Positions 34,567 through 42,743 of a stretch of 64,000 bases of DNA are shown here, in pieces; the first letter of the stretch is position 1; the number at the start of each line of letters is the position of its first letter. The DNA comes from Rhodobacterales bacterium (GTDB lineage Bacteria > Pseudomonadota > Alphaproteobacteria > Rhodobacterales > Rhodobacteraceae), in NCBI GenBank assembly GCA_026400355.1, contig JAPLPE010000037.1, forward strand, positions 85,632-149,631, given 5' to 3'. The notes beneath the pieces are model-generated. The model was not told where the DNA came from and did no database searches. It saw only the letters and a list, made by a program, of their open reading frames with translations. The position numbers and the translations under genes were made by a program.

Positions 34567-35658
34567 TGCGAATTGCCCGTGCCCTTCTCGCCGCCATCTT
34601 CTGTTCCCCGACCATGACGCTGGCCCGGTCGGACTACACGACTGTGCCCGATATCCTCTCCCTCGCCCAGAAGATCCTGACCGGACGCGCTGACCTGCCC
34701 GACCTCCAACGCTGACGTTTCGGGGCCGAGCCGGTCTATCTCATGCTGCATTACGGCATGACTGACGCAGATCAGACGGCAGCCCTTCTCGCCTCACTCG
34801 ACGGTGCGTCGAAGCCGCCGATCTGATGGGCGCGCTTGCTGTCACCCGAGACGAAATTACGAAAGGTCTTGCCACGCTCGACCCAGATCCCGTCCGCGCC
34901 TTTGCAATGTCGGGTTCGTCCATCGAACGGGCGATCCTTCGGGCCGACAATGGCGCATCCTGCTTCCCGCTTCTGGTTCAGGCACTGGCCAACCCTGTTT
35001 TGGCGCCACTGCTTCCACCGAACGCGCCCCTTGGAACTGTTCTCCTTGCGCAGGTGACCGATCCCACAGCCCGATGCGACGCTTCTTGCACTGTCGAAAT
35101 CCGCCAGGGCCGCCAGCTTCCTCATGCCCGCTGCGACTCTTGACGCTCCGATGTCGGACCGCGCGGCCTTCACGACGCTGACGACCGCTCATCAGTCCGA
35201 TCCTGCGTTCAACGCCGATCCGGTCGGGAACCGGTACACATTCAACCTCGCCACGATCAAGGAGGATACCGGCATCCTCCCCCGTCCGCCCTCTCAGGAC
35301 GGGACGGTCGTTGCCGACCGCGCCGAAGGCGACCCTCTGGACGATACGTCGATACCCACGCGGCCCGCCTTGCTGACAGATGATTTCGACTGGGCGCTCT
35401 GGACCGACGTCGCAACTGCACTGGCCGAAGACACCCTGCCTGAGGACGATCCGACACACATGGATATCGCTCACTCTCTACGCCGGGGCGATGAGCCTTG
35501 CATAGACCCGCGCCCTTGCTGACCAGACGGACGACCCCGTCGAACGGTTGGCGATTGTGCGCGATGTGATCCAGCGCCTCGACCGCCAAAGCGACGCGGC
35601 AATGGCCAATTCTGGCCAAGCGCATGTGCTCCGCGGCGACTTTCTCCTCAAGTCCTGA
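34567..35658 (+). pseudogene. Decayed gene for a secreted protein, function unknown
   Basis: A signal peptide-like start (MRIARALLAAIFCSPTMTLA) opens a frame that hits TGA at 34714. It stays readable after the stop (FGAEPVYLMLHYGMTDADQ). It continues in a second frame (MGALAVTRDEITKGLATLDPD), a third (LLALSKSARAASFL... to THMDIAHS), and returns to the first with TRALADQTDDPVERLAIVRDVIQRLDR up to 35658, after an in-frame TAG near 35502. Joined, the pieces form one protein of about 360 residues with two stops and at least three frameshifts. I do not recognise the family. Shadow frames here should not be annotated as genes. Confidence 0.65.
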
Positions 35659-35710
35659 AACGAAAGATGGGCCGCCTGAAGGCGACGCCTTCTGATCTGT
35701 CCCGAACCCC

Positions 35711-36367
35711 TTACTGGGTCGGTGTGATCACGATCTCCACGCGCCGGTTCTGCGCCCGGCCCTCGGCCGTCTGGTTTGTGGCGATGGGCTGGTTTTCACC
35801 CATGCCGGTCACGCGAATGCGGTTCGCCGCCACGCCCGAACTGATCAGGACCGATGCCACCGCCTGCGCACGCCGCTGCGACAGGTCAAGGTTATACTCA
35901 GCCGTCCCGGTGTTATCGGTATGGCCCAGCACCGTAATGGTCGAGTTCGGATAGCGGTTCAGGTTCGCAGCCACATCGCGCAGGTCACCCTGCAGCGTCG
36001 GCGTAAGCGTGGCTGATCCGGTGGCAAACAGGATATCCTGCGGCATCGTCACGATCAGCGACGTGCCCGTGTTCACAATGCCGACGCCCGCGCCCATCTC
36101 ATTGCGCAGTTCGGCCTCTTGCTGGTCCATCGTATTCCCCGCCAAAGCACCCACGGTGCCAAGCACGGCAGCACCCAGCGCCGCATTGCGGATCGACTCG
36201 GTCGCGTTGGCGCCCGAAGCCGCGCCCACTGCCAGACCTACGGCCGCGCCCGTCAAAGCACCGATCTGGGAATTGCGTGTGCCCTGACCTTCCACCGGCG
36301 GCTGGCAGGCCGTCAGACCAAGTACCGACACGGCGGCGACAACAACGGGGATCTTCGCAAAAGACAT
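35711..36367 (-). CDS. OmpA-family lipoprotein with glycine-zipper region
   Basis: The 218-residue protein has a lipoprotein signal peptide with lipobox LGLTAC (Cys21). A glycine-zipper region (IGALTGAAVGLAVGAASG and GAAVLGTVGALAGN) follows. The C-terminal OmpA-like peptidoglycan-binding domain shows ILFATGSATLTP, VLGHTDNTGTAEYNLDLSQRRAQAV and GMGENQPIATN. It likely anchors the outer membrane to peptidoglycan. The start used omits five upstream residues so that the signal peptide begins MSFAK. It stands alone, transcribed from a short AT-rich leader. Confidence 0.92.
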   Translation of the reverse strand: MSFAKIPVVVAAVSVLGLTACQPPVEGQGTRNSQIGALTGAAVGLAVGAASGANATESIRNAALGAAVLGTVGALAGNTMDQQEAELRNEMGAGVGIVNTGTSLIVTMPQDILFATGSATLTPTLQGDLRDVAANLNRYPNSTITVLGHTDNTGTAEYNLDLSQRRAQAVASVLISSGVAANRIRVTGMGENQPIATNQTAEGRAQNRRVEIVITPTQ

Positions 36368-36509
36368 CTGGCAAACTTCCATGACTGACGGGGCACGACC
36401 TGTGCCCCTGTTGCCTCATATTGCCTAAAACGCAATGCTATCCAATATCACAATTCAGTTGGGCAGAGTTTTGCCCAAATTGCGCTGCCCGGGCCCCACG
36501 TAGCCCTGC

Positions 36510-37352
36510 TCAGGCCTCCGCCCGCGCCGATTCCCAGGCCAGAATCGCCCGCTTCACCGGTAGTCCCCAATGATACCCGCCCAAGGCGCCCGACTTCCTT
36601 AGCGCTCTGTGGCACGGGATCAGCCAACTGATCGGGTTCCGCCCCACAGCCGTGCCCACCGCCCGCACCGCCTTGGGATGGCCGATGGCCCCCGCAATAT
36701 CGGAATAGGTCGTCACGTGGCCCGACGGGATGGCAAGCAGCGCCTCCCACACCTTGATCTGGAACGGCGCCCCAATCAGGAACAGCGGCGCCGGATCAAG
36801 CCCCGCCTCTGCCGCCCCAAAGGCACGCAGCACCCAGGGCCGCAGCATCATCGGGTCTTCCACAAACTGCGCCCGGGGCCAGCGCCCGGTCAGGTCGCGC
36901 ATCGCCTCCTCCTCGCCCGTCTCACCTGCAAATGCGATCCCGCAGATACCCTTCTCGGTCCCCATGACCAGCGCCGGTCCAAAAGGGCTCTCGAACCAGC
37001 CCCAGCGAATCCCGAGCCCGTCGCCTTCTCGCGCAAACTCACCGGGGCTCATTGCCTCCCAGCGCAGAAACAGGTCATGCAACCGCCCCGACCCCGACAG
37101 CCCCACGGCATCCGAGGTCTCCAGCATCGTCTGCCGGTCACGCAGCAACAGCTTCGCCTGACCCAAAGCCAGATACTGCTGATACCGCTTGGGCGAAACA
37201 CCGACCCATTGCGAAAACAACCGCTGGAAGTGGGCGGGCGACATGTCCATTTTCGCCGCCAGTTCTTCCAGGGTCAGGGGAACGTCGCTTCCGTCGATCA
37301 GATCGATGGCGCGGCGCATGACGTGGTAGTGATATGACTGAATTTGTTCCAT
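36510..37352 (-). CDS. Ada/Ogt-type methylated-DNA-[protein]-cysteine S-methyltransferase with AraC-type N domain
   Basis: The protein repairs O6-methylguanine by transferring the methyl group to its own cysteine. Residues ~1-105 are an AraC-like helix-turn-helix domain (LEELAAKMDMSPAHFQRLFSQWVGVSPKRYQQYL). The rest is the methyltransferase, with the acceptor cysteine in WLIPCHRALR and the VGTAVGRNP loop. The metal-binding N-terminal Ada domain is absent, so it resembles the short Ada-like forms of alphaproteobacteria. It is divergent from nth, grouping two DNA repair genes. Confidence 0.93.
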   Translation of the reverse strand: MEQIQSYHYHVMRRAIDLIDGSDVPLTLEELAAKMDMSPAHFQRLFSQWVGVSPKRYQQYLALGQAKLLLRDRQTMLETSDAVGLSGSGRLHDLFLRWEAMSPGEFAREGDGLGIRWGWFESPFGPALVMGTEKGICGIAFAGETGEEEAMRDLTGRWPRAQFVEDPMMLRPWVLRAFGAAEAGLDPAPLFLIGAPFQIKVWEALLAIPSGHVTTYSDIAGAIGHPKAVRAVGTAVGRNPISWLIPCHRALRKSGALGGYHWGLPVKRAILAWESARAEA

Positions 37353-37446
37353 GAAGCTGATCTATCGCGTCCTCACTTGCCCCGCGACCCGGATTTTGCG
37401 CATCCCGACGCTTGCCCACGGCACCCTGTCCGGGCATAGGGAACAC

Positions 37447-38091
37447 ATGGTCCGCCAGTTGAACTATCACGAGATGCGCGAGGTGTTCACCCGCTTTCAG
37501 GAGGCCTCCCCGGCCCCGGAAGGCGAGCTTGAGCATACCAATGCCTTCACCCTTCTCGTCGCCGTCGCCCTCTCGGCTCAGGCGACCGACCTAGGCGTCA
37601 ACAAAGCCACCCGTGCGCTCTTCGCAATCGCCGACACGCCGCAGAAAATGCTGGCACTCGGCGAAGAAGGCCTGATCCAGCACATCAAGACGATCGGCCT
37701 CTACCGCAACAAGGCGAAAAACGTCATCCGCCTCAGCCAGATCCTTGTGGACGACTATGGCGGCGAAGTCCCCAACTCCCGCGCCGCGCTCCAGTCCTTG
37801 CCGGGCGTCGGCCGCAAGACGGCGAATGTCGTGCTCAACATGTGGTGGCATCTGCCTGCACAGGCCGTCGACACCCACATCTTCCGAGTCGGCAACCGCA
37901 CAGGCATCGCCCCGGGCCGTGATGTCGATGCCGTCGAACGCGCCGTTGAGGACAACACCCCCGCCGATTTCCAGACCCATGCCCATCACTGGCTCATCCT
38001 GCACGGGCGCTACACTTGTGTGGCTCGCAAACCCCGATGCTCGCTTTGCCTGATCCGCGACATCTGCCTTTCCGAGGACAAGACCCCATGA
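37447..38091 (+). CDS. nth: Endonuclease III, DNA glycosylase/AP lyase
   Basis: Nth removes oxidised pyrimidines and cuts AP sites in base excision repair. The 214-residue product has the helix-hairpin-helix LPGVGRKTANVVLN with the catalytic lysine, the catalytic aspartate in AVDTHIFRV, and the 4Fe-4S ligands spaced C-x6-C-x2-C-x5-C near the C terminus. An in-frame ATG exists 32 codons upstream at 37351, overlapping the divergent repair gene; the later ATG matches the family N terminus (VRQLNYHEMREVFTRF). Its stop overlaps the next start by ATGA. Confidence 0.94.
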   Translation: MVRQLNYHEMREVFTRFQEASPAPEGELEHTNAFTLLVAVALSAQATDLGVNKATRALFAIADTPQKMLALGEEGLIQHIKTIGLYRNKAKNVIRLSQILVDDYGGEVPNSRAALQSLPGVGRKTANVVLNMWWHLPAQAVDTHIFRVGNRTGIAPGRDVDAVERAVEDNTPADFQTHAHHWLILHGRYTCVARKPRCSLCLIRDICLSEDKTP

Positions 38092-39071
38092 AATCATACC
38101 ACGTTGTCGGCATCGGCAATGCCATCGTCGATGTGTTCACTCTGGCCGACGACACGTTCATCGAACTCATGGGGATCGAAAAGGGCATCATGCAACTCGT
38201 CGAACGCGACCGCGGCGAGGTGCTCTATGGTGCCATGAAGGACCGCGTGCAGGCCCCCGGCGGATCGGTTGCCAACACGCTGGCCGGCCTGGGCAACCTT
38301 GGCCTTAAGACCGCCTTCATCGGCCGCGTCCATGACGACGCGCTGGGTCACTTCTATGCCCGCTCAATGGAGGACAACGGCACCGATTTCGTCAACCCGC
38401 CCGTCCCCGGCGGCGAACTTCCTACCTCCCGATCGATGATCTTCGTCTCGCCCGATGGTGAGCGGTCGATGAACACCTACCTCGGCATTTCCTCCGAACT
38501 CGGCCCCGAGGATGTGTCCGACGACGTGGCAGGCAAGGGCAGCTTCCTCTTTCTCGAGGGCTATCTCTACGACAAGCCCAAGGGCAAGGCTGCCTTCGAA
38601 CGCGCCGCAAAGCTCTGTCAGGACAATGGTGGCAAGGCCGGAATCGCATTGTCCGACCCCTTCTGCGTCGACCGCCACCGTGACAGCTTCCGCCGCCTCG
38701 TCCGCGATCTTGACTATGTGATCGGAAATCAGCACGAGTGGGAATCGCTTTACCAGACCGACCTTTCCTCCGCCCTCGAAAACGCGGCCCGCGATGCCGA
38801 AGTGGTCGTCTGCACCCGGTCGGGTCACGACGTGGTCATCGTGCGCGGCGAGGAAGAGGCGATCGTTCCGGTCCACCGCGTGGTACCCGTCGATGCCACC
38901 GGCGCAGGTGACCAGTTCGCGGCAGGCTTCCTCTATGGCATGGCGACGGGCCAGTCGCTGGCCATCTGCGGTCGCATGGGCTGCATCGCTGCCGCCGAAG
39001 TCATCAGCCATTTCGGCGCAAGACCCGAAGCCGATCTTAAGGCGCTTTTCCACAAGGAAGGGCTGATCTGA
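38088..39071 (+). CDS. PfkB-family sugar/nucleoside kinase (adenosine-kinase-like)
   Basis: A ribokinase-fold kinase of 327 residues. It starts with HVVGIGNAIVDVF, has the substrate-site APGGSVANTLAGLGNLG, and ends with the PfkB signature DATGAGDQFAAGF containing the catalytic aspartate. Alphaproteobacterial proteins of this type are usually annotated adenosine kinase; the substrate cannot be fixed here. It is translationally coupled to nth (ATGA), though no functional link is known. Confidence 0.9.
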   Translation: MKSYHVVGIGNAIVDVFTLADDTFIELMGIEKGIMQLVERDRGEVLYGAMKDRVQAPGGSVANTLAGLGNLGLKTAFIGRVHDDALGHFYARSMEDNGTDFVNPPVPGGELPTSRSMIFVSPDGERSMNTYLGISSELGPEDVSDDVAGKGSFLFLEGYLYDKPKGKAAFERAAKLCQDNGGKAGIALSDPFCVDRHRDSFRRLVRDLDYVIGNQHEWESLYQTDLSSALENAARDAEVVVCTRSGHDVVIVRGEEEAIVPVHRVVPVDATGAGDQFAAGFLYGMATGQSLAICGRMGCIAAAEVISHFGARPEADLKALFHKEGLI

Positions 39072-39319
39072 AGGCCCTGGCGGAAGCCCAGAGGTGCTGT
39101 ATTGCGCCTCAGGCGAAGGCATTTGGCCGACAAGGAAACATGAAGAGCGCCTGGTCTGTTAGGGGCGCGGTAATCTTTAGTTGTCATGTTCAGGTTGCGG
39201 TGCAGGCTGAGTAGCCGATGACCGCTGGCGAAGAAGCCATTCTTCCGAGGCCGGGCGCCCGCGCCCTGTCCGGGGGAACGCACCGTACCCATGATGTCTT
39301 TGTCGTTGAATTACCTCGT

Positions 39320-39349
39320 GGGGCTCCGCAGAAGCCGGGGCAGAGCCCC
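39320..39349. terminator. Terminator-like stem-loop at the end of the sulfotransferase gene
   Basis: GGGGCTC (39320-39326) pairs with GAGCCCC (39343-39349) around a 16-base loop. It lies 17 bases past the - strand sulfotransferase stop and also follows the kinase gene on the + strand. No T tract is present, so a factor-independent role is uncertain. Confidence 0.4.
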
Positions 39350-39366
39350 CTCAACGCCCAACCCGG

Positions 39367-40185
39367 TCACTCGGCCAGTTTTGCGTGAACCTCAGCCAGA
39401 TCGATCTCGCCCAGCGGCATCTTGTTGCCCGGGTTCTCGAAATCATAACGGAAGAGAAGGAAGTCCTTCTTGTAGATCTCGTACATGAGATGCATCGAAA
39501 GGTCGTCAAAGTAGTCCTCGACCGGATGCGTTCGTGCAGGCCCGTGCCCTTCGCTTTCATTGAACCGCGGCACGTTCTTCAGCACGACCGGATGCTTCGT
39601 CGTCACGTGGTCCAGGACAACCTGCATCCCTTCGTTGAACTTTTCGGTCCAGATGATATGATCATATCTCCCGCCATTCACCACAAAAGTCGATGTATGG
39701 CCCGTCATCGATGACCAGTGAATGTCAGGATCCATGGGCTTGCGCCAGCGGATGGTGTCACGCGCAAACAGAAGGAAGCGGCGAAAAGACTTGATCTGGT
39801 CGAATTCGAACCCGTTCTCAGGCGATCCCACTTCGATCCCGTATTTCTGGATCAGCATCGGCACAAGGTTGCCGCGATAGCGCCGCCCGTTCCGCTGGAT
39901 ACCGCAGATCTTGTCAAAGAAGGAAGACAAGATGCGGGTATAGGGATTTCGCACGCATGTGAAGGCATAGCTTCTATGTGACCTGACATTGGTCTCGATC
40001 AACTTCTGGCTGTGATCAAGCGCCCATTTGTGCATCCCGTCGGTCGCGTCATGGATGTCACCGTCATAGAACCGGCCCTGATCCGAATAGTACATGATCT
40101 GGCCGATCGTCGAACAGGCGCATTTCGGCACGACCCGATAGACCATGCTCTCGCTTTCCGTCATCCATGTGCCGGGAAAACCCAT
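39367..40185 (-). CDS. Sulfotransferase family protein
   Basis: The 272-residue product has YRVVPKCACSTIGQIMYY, the 5'-phosphosulfate-binding loop of PAPS-dependent sulfotransferases. FTCVRNPYTRILSSFFDKI follows as the 3'-phosphate-binding segment. The start at 40185 is preferred over the longer frame (to 40281) because AAGGA lies five bases upstream and the family N terminus is short. It is divergent from a GT14-type transferase 156 bases away. The pair may build and sulfate a surface glycan. Confidence 0.85.
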   Translation of the reverse strand: MGFPGTWMTESESMVYRVVPKCACSTIGQIMYYSDQGRFYDGDIHDATDGMHKWALDHSQKLIETNVRSHRSYAFTCVRNPYTRILSSFFDKICGIQRNGRRYRGNLVPMLIQKYGIEVGSPENGFEFDQIKSFRRFLLFARDTIRWRKPMDPDIHWSSMTGHTSTFVVNGGRYDHIIWTEKFNEGMQVVLDHVTTKHPVVLKNVPRFNESEGHGPARTHPVEDYFDDLSMHLMYEIYKKDFLLFRYDFENPGNKMPLGEIDLAEVHAKLAE

Positions 40186-40341
40186 CGATCCTTGCCATCC
40201 TGCCGTATCGTCTCCTCCAGCTAAATCACGATCTGGGCAGAACCAAGACAGGAAAAAAGCAAAGACACCCTGTTTCTTCAAGGCCGGTTCACGGTATCAG
40301 GGGAAAACAATACCTGATACCGAGGCAGTCTGTTTTCGCAA

Positions 40342-41919
40342 ATGGCAAAGATCGCCTTCATCCTTCTGTGCCACAAGGACCCCGAGGCCATCATCCGGCA
40401 GGCGGGCCAACTGACTGCCGCCGGGGATTTCATCTCGATCCATTTCGACGGCCGCGTGCCCGCCGCCGCCTATCAGCAGATCCGCGAGGCTCTGGCCACG
40501 AACCCCAACGTCACCTTCGCCGGCCGCCGCATTAAGTGCGGCTGGGGCGAATGGAGTCTTGTGAAAGCCACATTGCAGGCCGTGCAGGCAGCCCTCGACG
40601 CCTTTCCGCAGGCCACTCACTTTTACTTGCTCTCGGGCGACTGTATGGCGGTCAAATCCGCCGTCTATGCCCATGACTTCCTTGATGCCAACGATGTCGA
40701 CTATATTGAAAGTGTGGACTTCTTTGAAAGCGGTTGGATCAAGACCGGCATGACCGAAGAGCGGCTGATCTATCGTTACTGGTTCAACGAGCGCACTCAG
40801 AAGTCGCTCTATCATTGGAGCCTCTGGACTCAGCGCCGTCTGGGCCTCAGACGCGAAATCCCCGCCGATCTGCAGATGATGATCGGCAGCCAGTGGTGGT
40901 GCCTGCGCCGCCGCACGATCGAGGCGGTGATGGAGTTCACCGTCAAACGGCCCGATGTGATGCGCTTCTTCCGCACGACATGGATTCCGGACGAAACCTT
41001 CTTCCAGACCCTCGTCCGCCACCTTGTCCCCGAGATGCAGATCCGGTCGCGGACGCTCACTTTCCTGATGTTTACCGACTATGGCATACCGGTCACATTC
41101 CATAACGACCACTATGATCTGCTGCTGGGGCAAGACTACCTCTTTGCTCGCAAGATCAGCCCTGAGGCGCTGGAACTCAAATCCCGGCTTGGGGTGCTTT
41201 ATGCCTCCGACCGCAACGATTTCAAGATCTCCAACGAAGGCCGCCGCCTGTTCGAATTCCTCACGGGCCGGGGCCGGATCGGTCGCCGTTTTGCGCCCCG
41301 CTTCTGGGAAAGCGAGGCGTCGGTTGGCCGGGAACGCGAATTACTCATCGTGACGGCCAAGAAATGGCACGTCGCCAAGCGGCTTGTCGCTTCGATCCGC
41401 GCGCACACAGACATTCCCTGCATCGACTATCTCTTCAACGAAGAGTCGACGCCCTTGCCCGATCTGGGTGGCATCCAGGCGACCTTGTCCAAGCGGACGC
41501 GGCACCGCCGTGCGCTGATGCGGATGCTGTTCGACTATTACCAGACGAACCGTCTTCTCATCTGTCTCGACACAGGCAGTCTCGATCTCATGCAGGATTT
41601 CTATTCCGACCGATCCACCACCCGCCTTCTCGAAATCGACTGCGATTTCACCGAAGACTATCTGATCGGCCATGCCCGCCGCGTGGGCTTTGCCGGGGAA
41701 CAGACCTCGCCCGAGGCGATGGCGCAACTCCTGCCCACCATCCGCTATGACGTGATGCACGAAAGCGACCGCATCCGCGACGCCGGCTTCCCCCTGTTCC
41801 AGCGCATCCGCCAGTCCGCCCCCCTTGCCGAAAACGCGCGCGAGGTGGCCGCATTTCTGGCCGTGTCCGAAGACGCGGCCCGTGCTATTGCCGACACGCC
41901 CTATCTGTTCGCCGACTGA
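40342..41919 (+). CDS. GT14 (core-2/I-branching) beta-1,6-N-acetylglucosaminyltransferase-like protein with extra C-terminal domain
   Basis: The 525-residue protein starts AKIAFILLCHKDPEAIIRQAGQL and contains FYLLSGDCMAVKS, a SQWWCLRR segment, and WIPDETFFQTL, all typical of GT14 enzymes. The first ~300 residues form this domain. The remaining ~220 residues (from about ERELLIVTAKKWHVAKRLV) form a second domain seen with this transferase in alphaproteobacteria (DUF5928 type, from memory). The substrate is unknown. Context with the divergent sulfotransferase suggests a sulfated surface glycan. Confidence 0.85.
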   Translation: MAKIAFILLCHKDPEAIIRQAGQLTAAGDFISIHFDGRVPAAAYQQIREALATNPNVTFAGRRIKCGWGEWSLVKATLQAVQAALDAFPQATHFYLLSGDCMAVKSAVYAHDFLDANDVDYIESVDFFESGWIKTGMTEERLIYRYWFNERTQKSLYHWSLWTQRRLGLRREIPADLQMMIGSQWWCLRRRTIEAVMEFTVKRPDVMRFFRTTWIPDETFFQTLVRHLVPEMQIRSRTLTFLMFTDYGIPVTFHNDHYDLLLGQDYLFARKISPEALELKSRLGVLYASDRNDFKISNEGRRLFEFLTGRGRIGRRFAPRFWESEASVGRERELLIVTAKKWHVAKRLVASIRAHTDIPCIDYLFNEESTPLPDLGGIQATLSKRTRHRRALMRMLFDYYQTNRLLICLDTGSLDLMQDFYSDRSTTRLLEIDCDFTEDYLIGHARRVGFAGEQTSPEAMAQLLPTIRYDVMHESDRIRDAGFPLFQRIRQSAPLAENAREVAAFLAVSEDAARAIADTPYLFAD

Positions 41920-41946
41920 CCCGGCCCTGCCCGACCCGAGGACACC

Positions 41947-42309
41947 ATGACCTTTGACTATGATCCCCAGAACATCTTTGCCCGCATCCTGCGCGGCGAA
42001 ATCCCGAACAAGACCGTGTTCGAAAGCGAACATGCTCTGGCCTTCCATGACATCCATCCGCAGGCGCCTGTCCATGTCCTCGTGATCCCCAGGGGGTCCT
42101 ATGTCAGCCTTGACCATTTCGCACGAGACGCCACCCCCGCCGAACAGGTCGGCTTCTTTGCTGCCGTGGCCGAGGTCTGCCGGATCGTGAATGTCGGGGA
42201 CGGGTTTCGCGCCATCGCCAATTCCCGCGAACATGGCCGGCAGGAAGTGCCACATTTCCACCTGCATATCCTGGGCGGGACGCAACTGGGCATCATGCTC
42301 CCCCGCTGA
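41947..42309 (+). CDS. HIT family nucleotide hydrolase (HINT-like)
   Basis: The 120-residue protein has [18 protein letters not shown] near the N terminus and the histidine-triad motif HFHLHILGG near the C terminus. HINT-type enzymes hydrolyse adenosine phosphoramidates such as AMP-lysine. The length and motif spacing are normal. It follows the GT14 gene by 27 bases and may share its transcript. Confidence 0.95.
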   Translation: MTFDYDPQNIFARILRGEIPNKTVFESEHALAFHDIHPQAPVHVLVIPRGSYVSLDHFARDATPAEQVGFFAAVAEVCRIVNVGDGFRAIANSREHGRQEVPHFHLHILGGTQLGIMLPR

Positions 42310-42448
42310 CGGGACAAGGTCCAGAATTACTCGAGCAATCTTGCCAAGACCCTTGCAAGAGTTTTGGTCCCTGCCAACCACCATTGCGACCTTGCCCCCG
42401 GCGGCCGGGTCGCTATGCTCCGACCGCACTCAAACCAGGGTTCCCGTG

Positions 42449-42631
42449 ATGACCATTCCCGCCCCCGAGACCAAATATGTGGCCGACTGGCGCGTTGCCT
42501 GTGACGGTGGCGTGGGCGCACTGGGCCATCCGCGCGTCTATCTGTCGATACCGCACGAACGCGGCTGGATCGAATGCCCCTATTGCGACGCCCGTTTCGT
42601 GAACGAAGAGTTCCGCGGCAAGGTTGCCTAA
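42449..42631 (+). CDS. Small zinc-finger domain protein (NDUFS6-type)
   Basis: A 60-residue protein ([21 protein letters not shown]...). A Cys, a His in GHPRVYLSI, and the pair CPYC near residues 43-46 form a likely zinc site, as in the NDUFS6/13-kDa complex I subunit family of alphaproteobacteria. The ATG at 42449 is used because the frame upstream of it overlaps the HIT gene and is not protein-like. The function is uncertain beyond zinc binding. Confidence 0.82.
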   Translation: MTIPAPETKYVADWRVACDGGVGALGHPRVYLSIPHERGWIECPYCDARFVNEEFRGKVA

Positions 42632-42743
42632 GGCTGGCACCCGCCGCAGGCCTGTTTTGATAGGAACAAGAGAGCAGGGGTCTGGCAAACCCGCCTCGGC
42701 CATGTCAGCCTGTCAGCATGCGCATGGCAAGGAGGGCTGAGGG

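Noticed and set aside
39072..39366. GCGGTGC/GCACCG dyad (39197-39285), considered as 6S or other structured RNA
   Set aside because: Pairing is limited and no known RNA consensus could be matched by eye.
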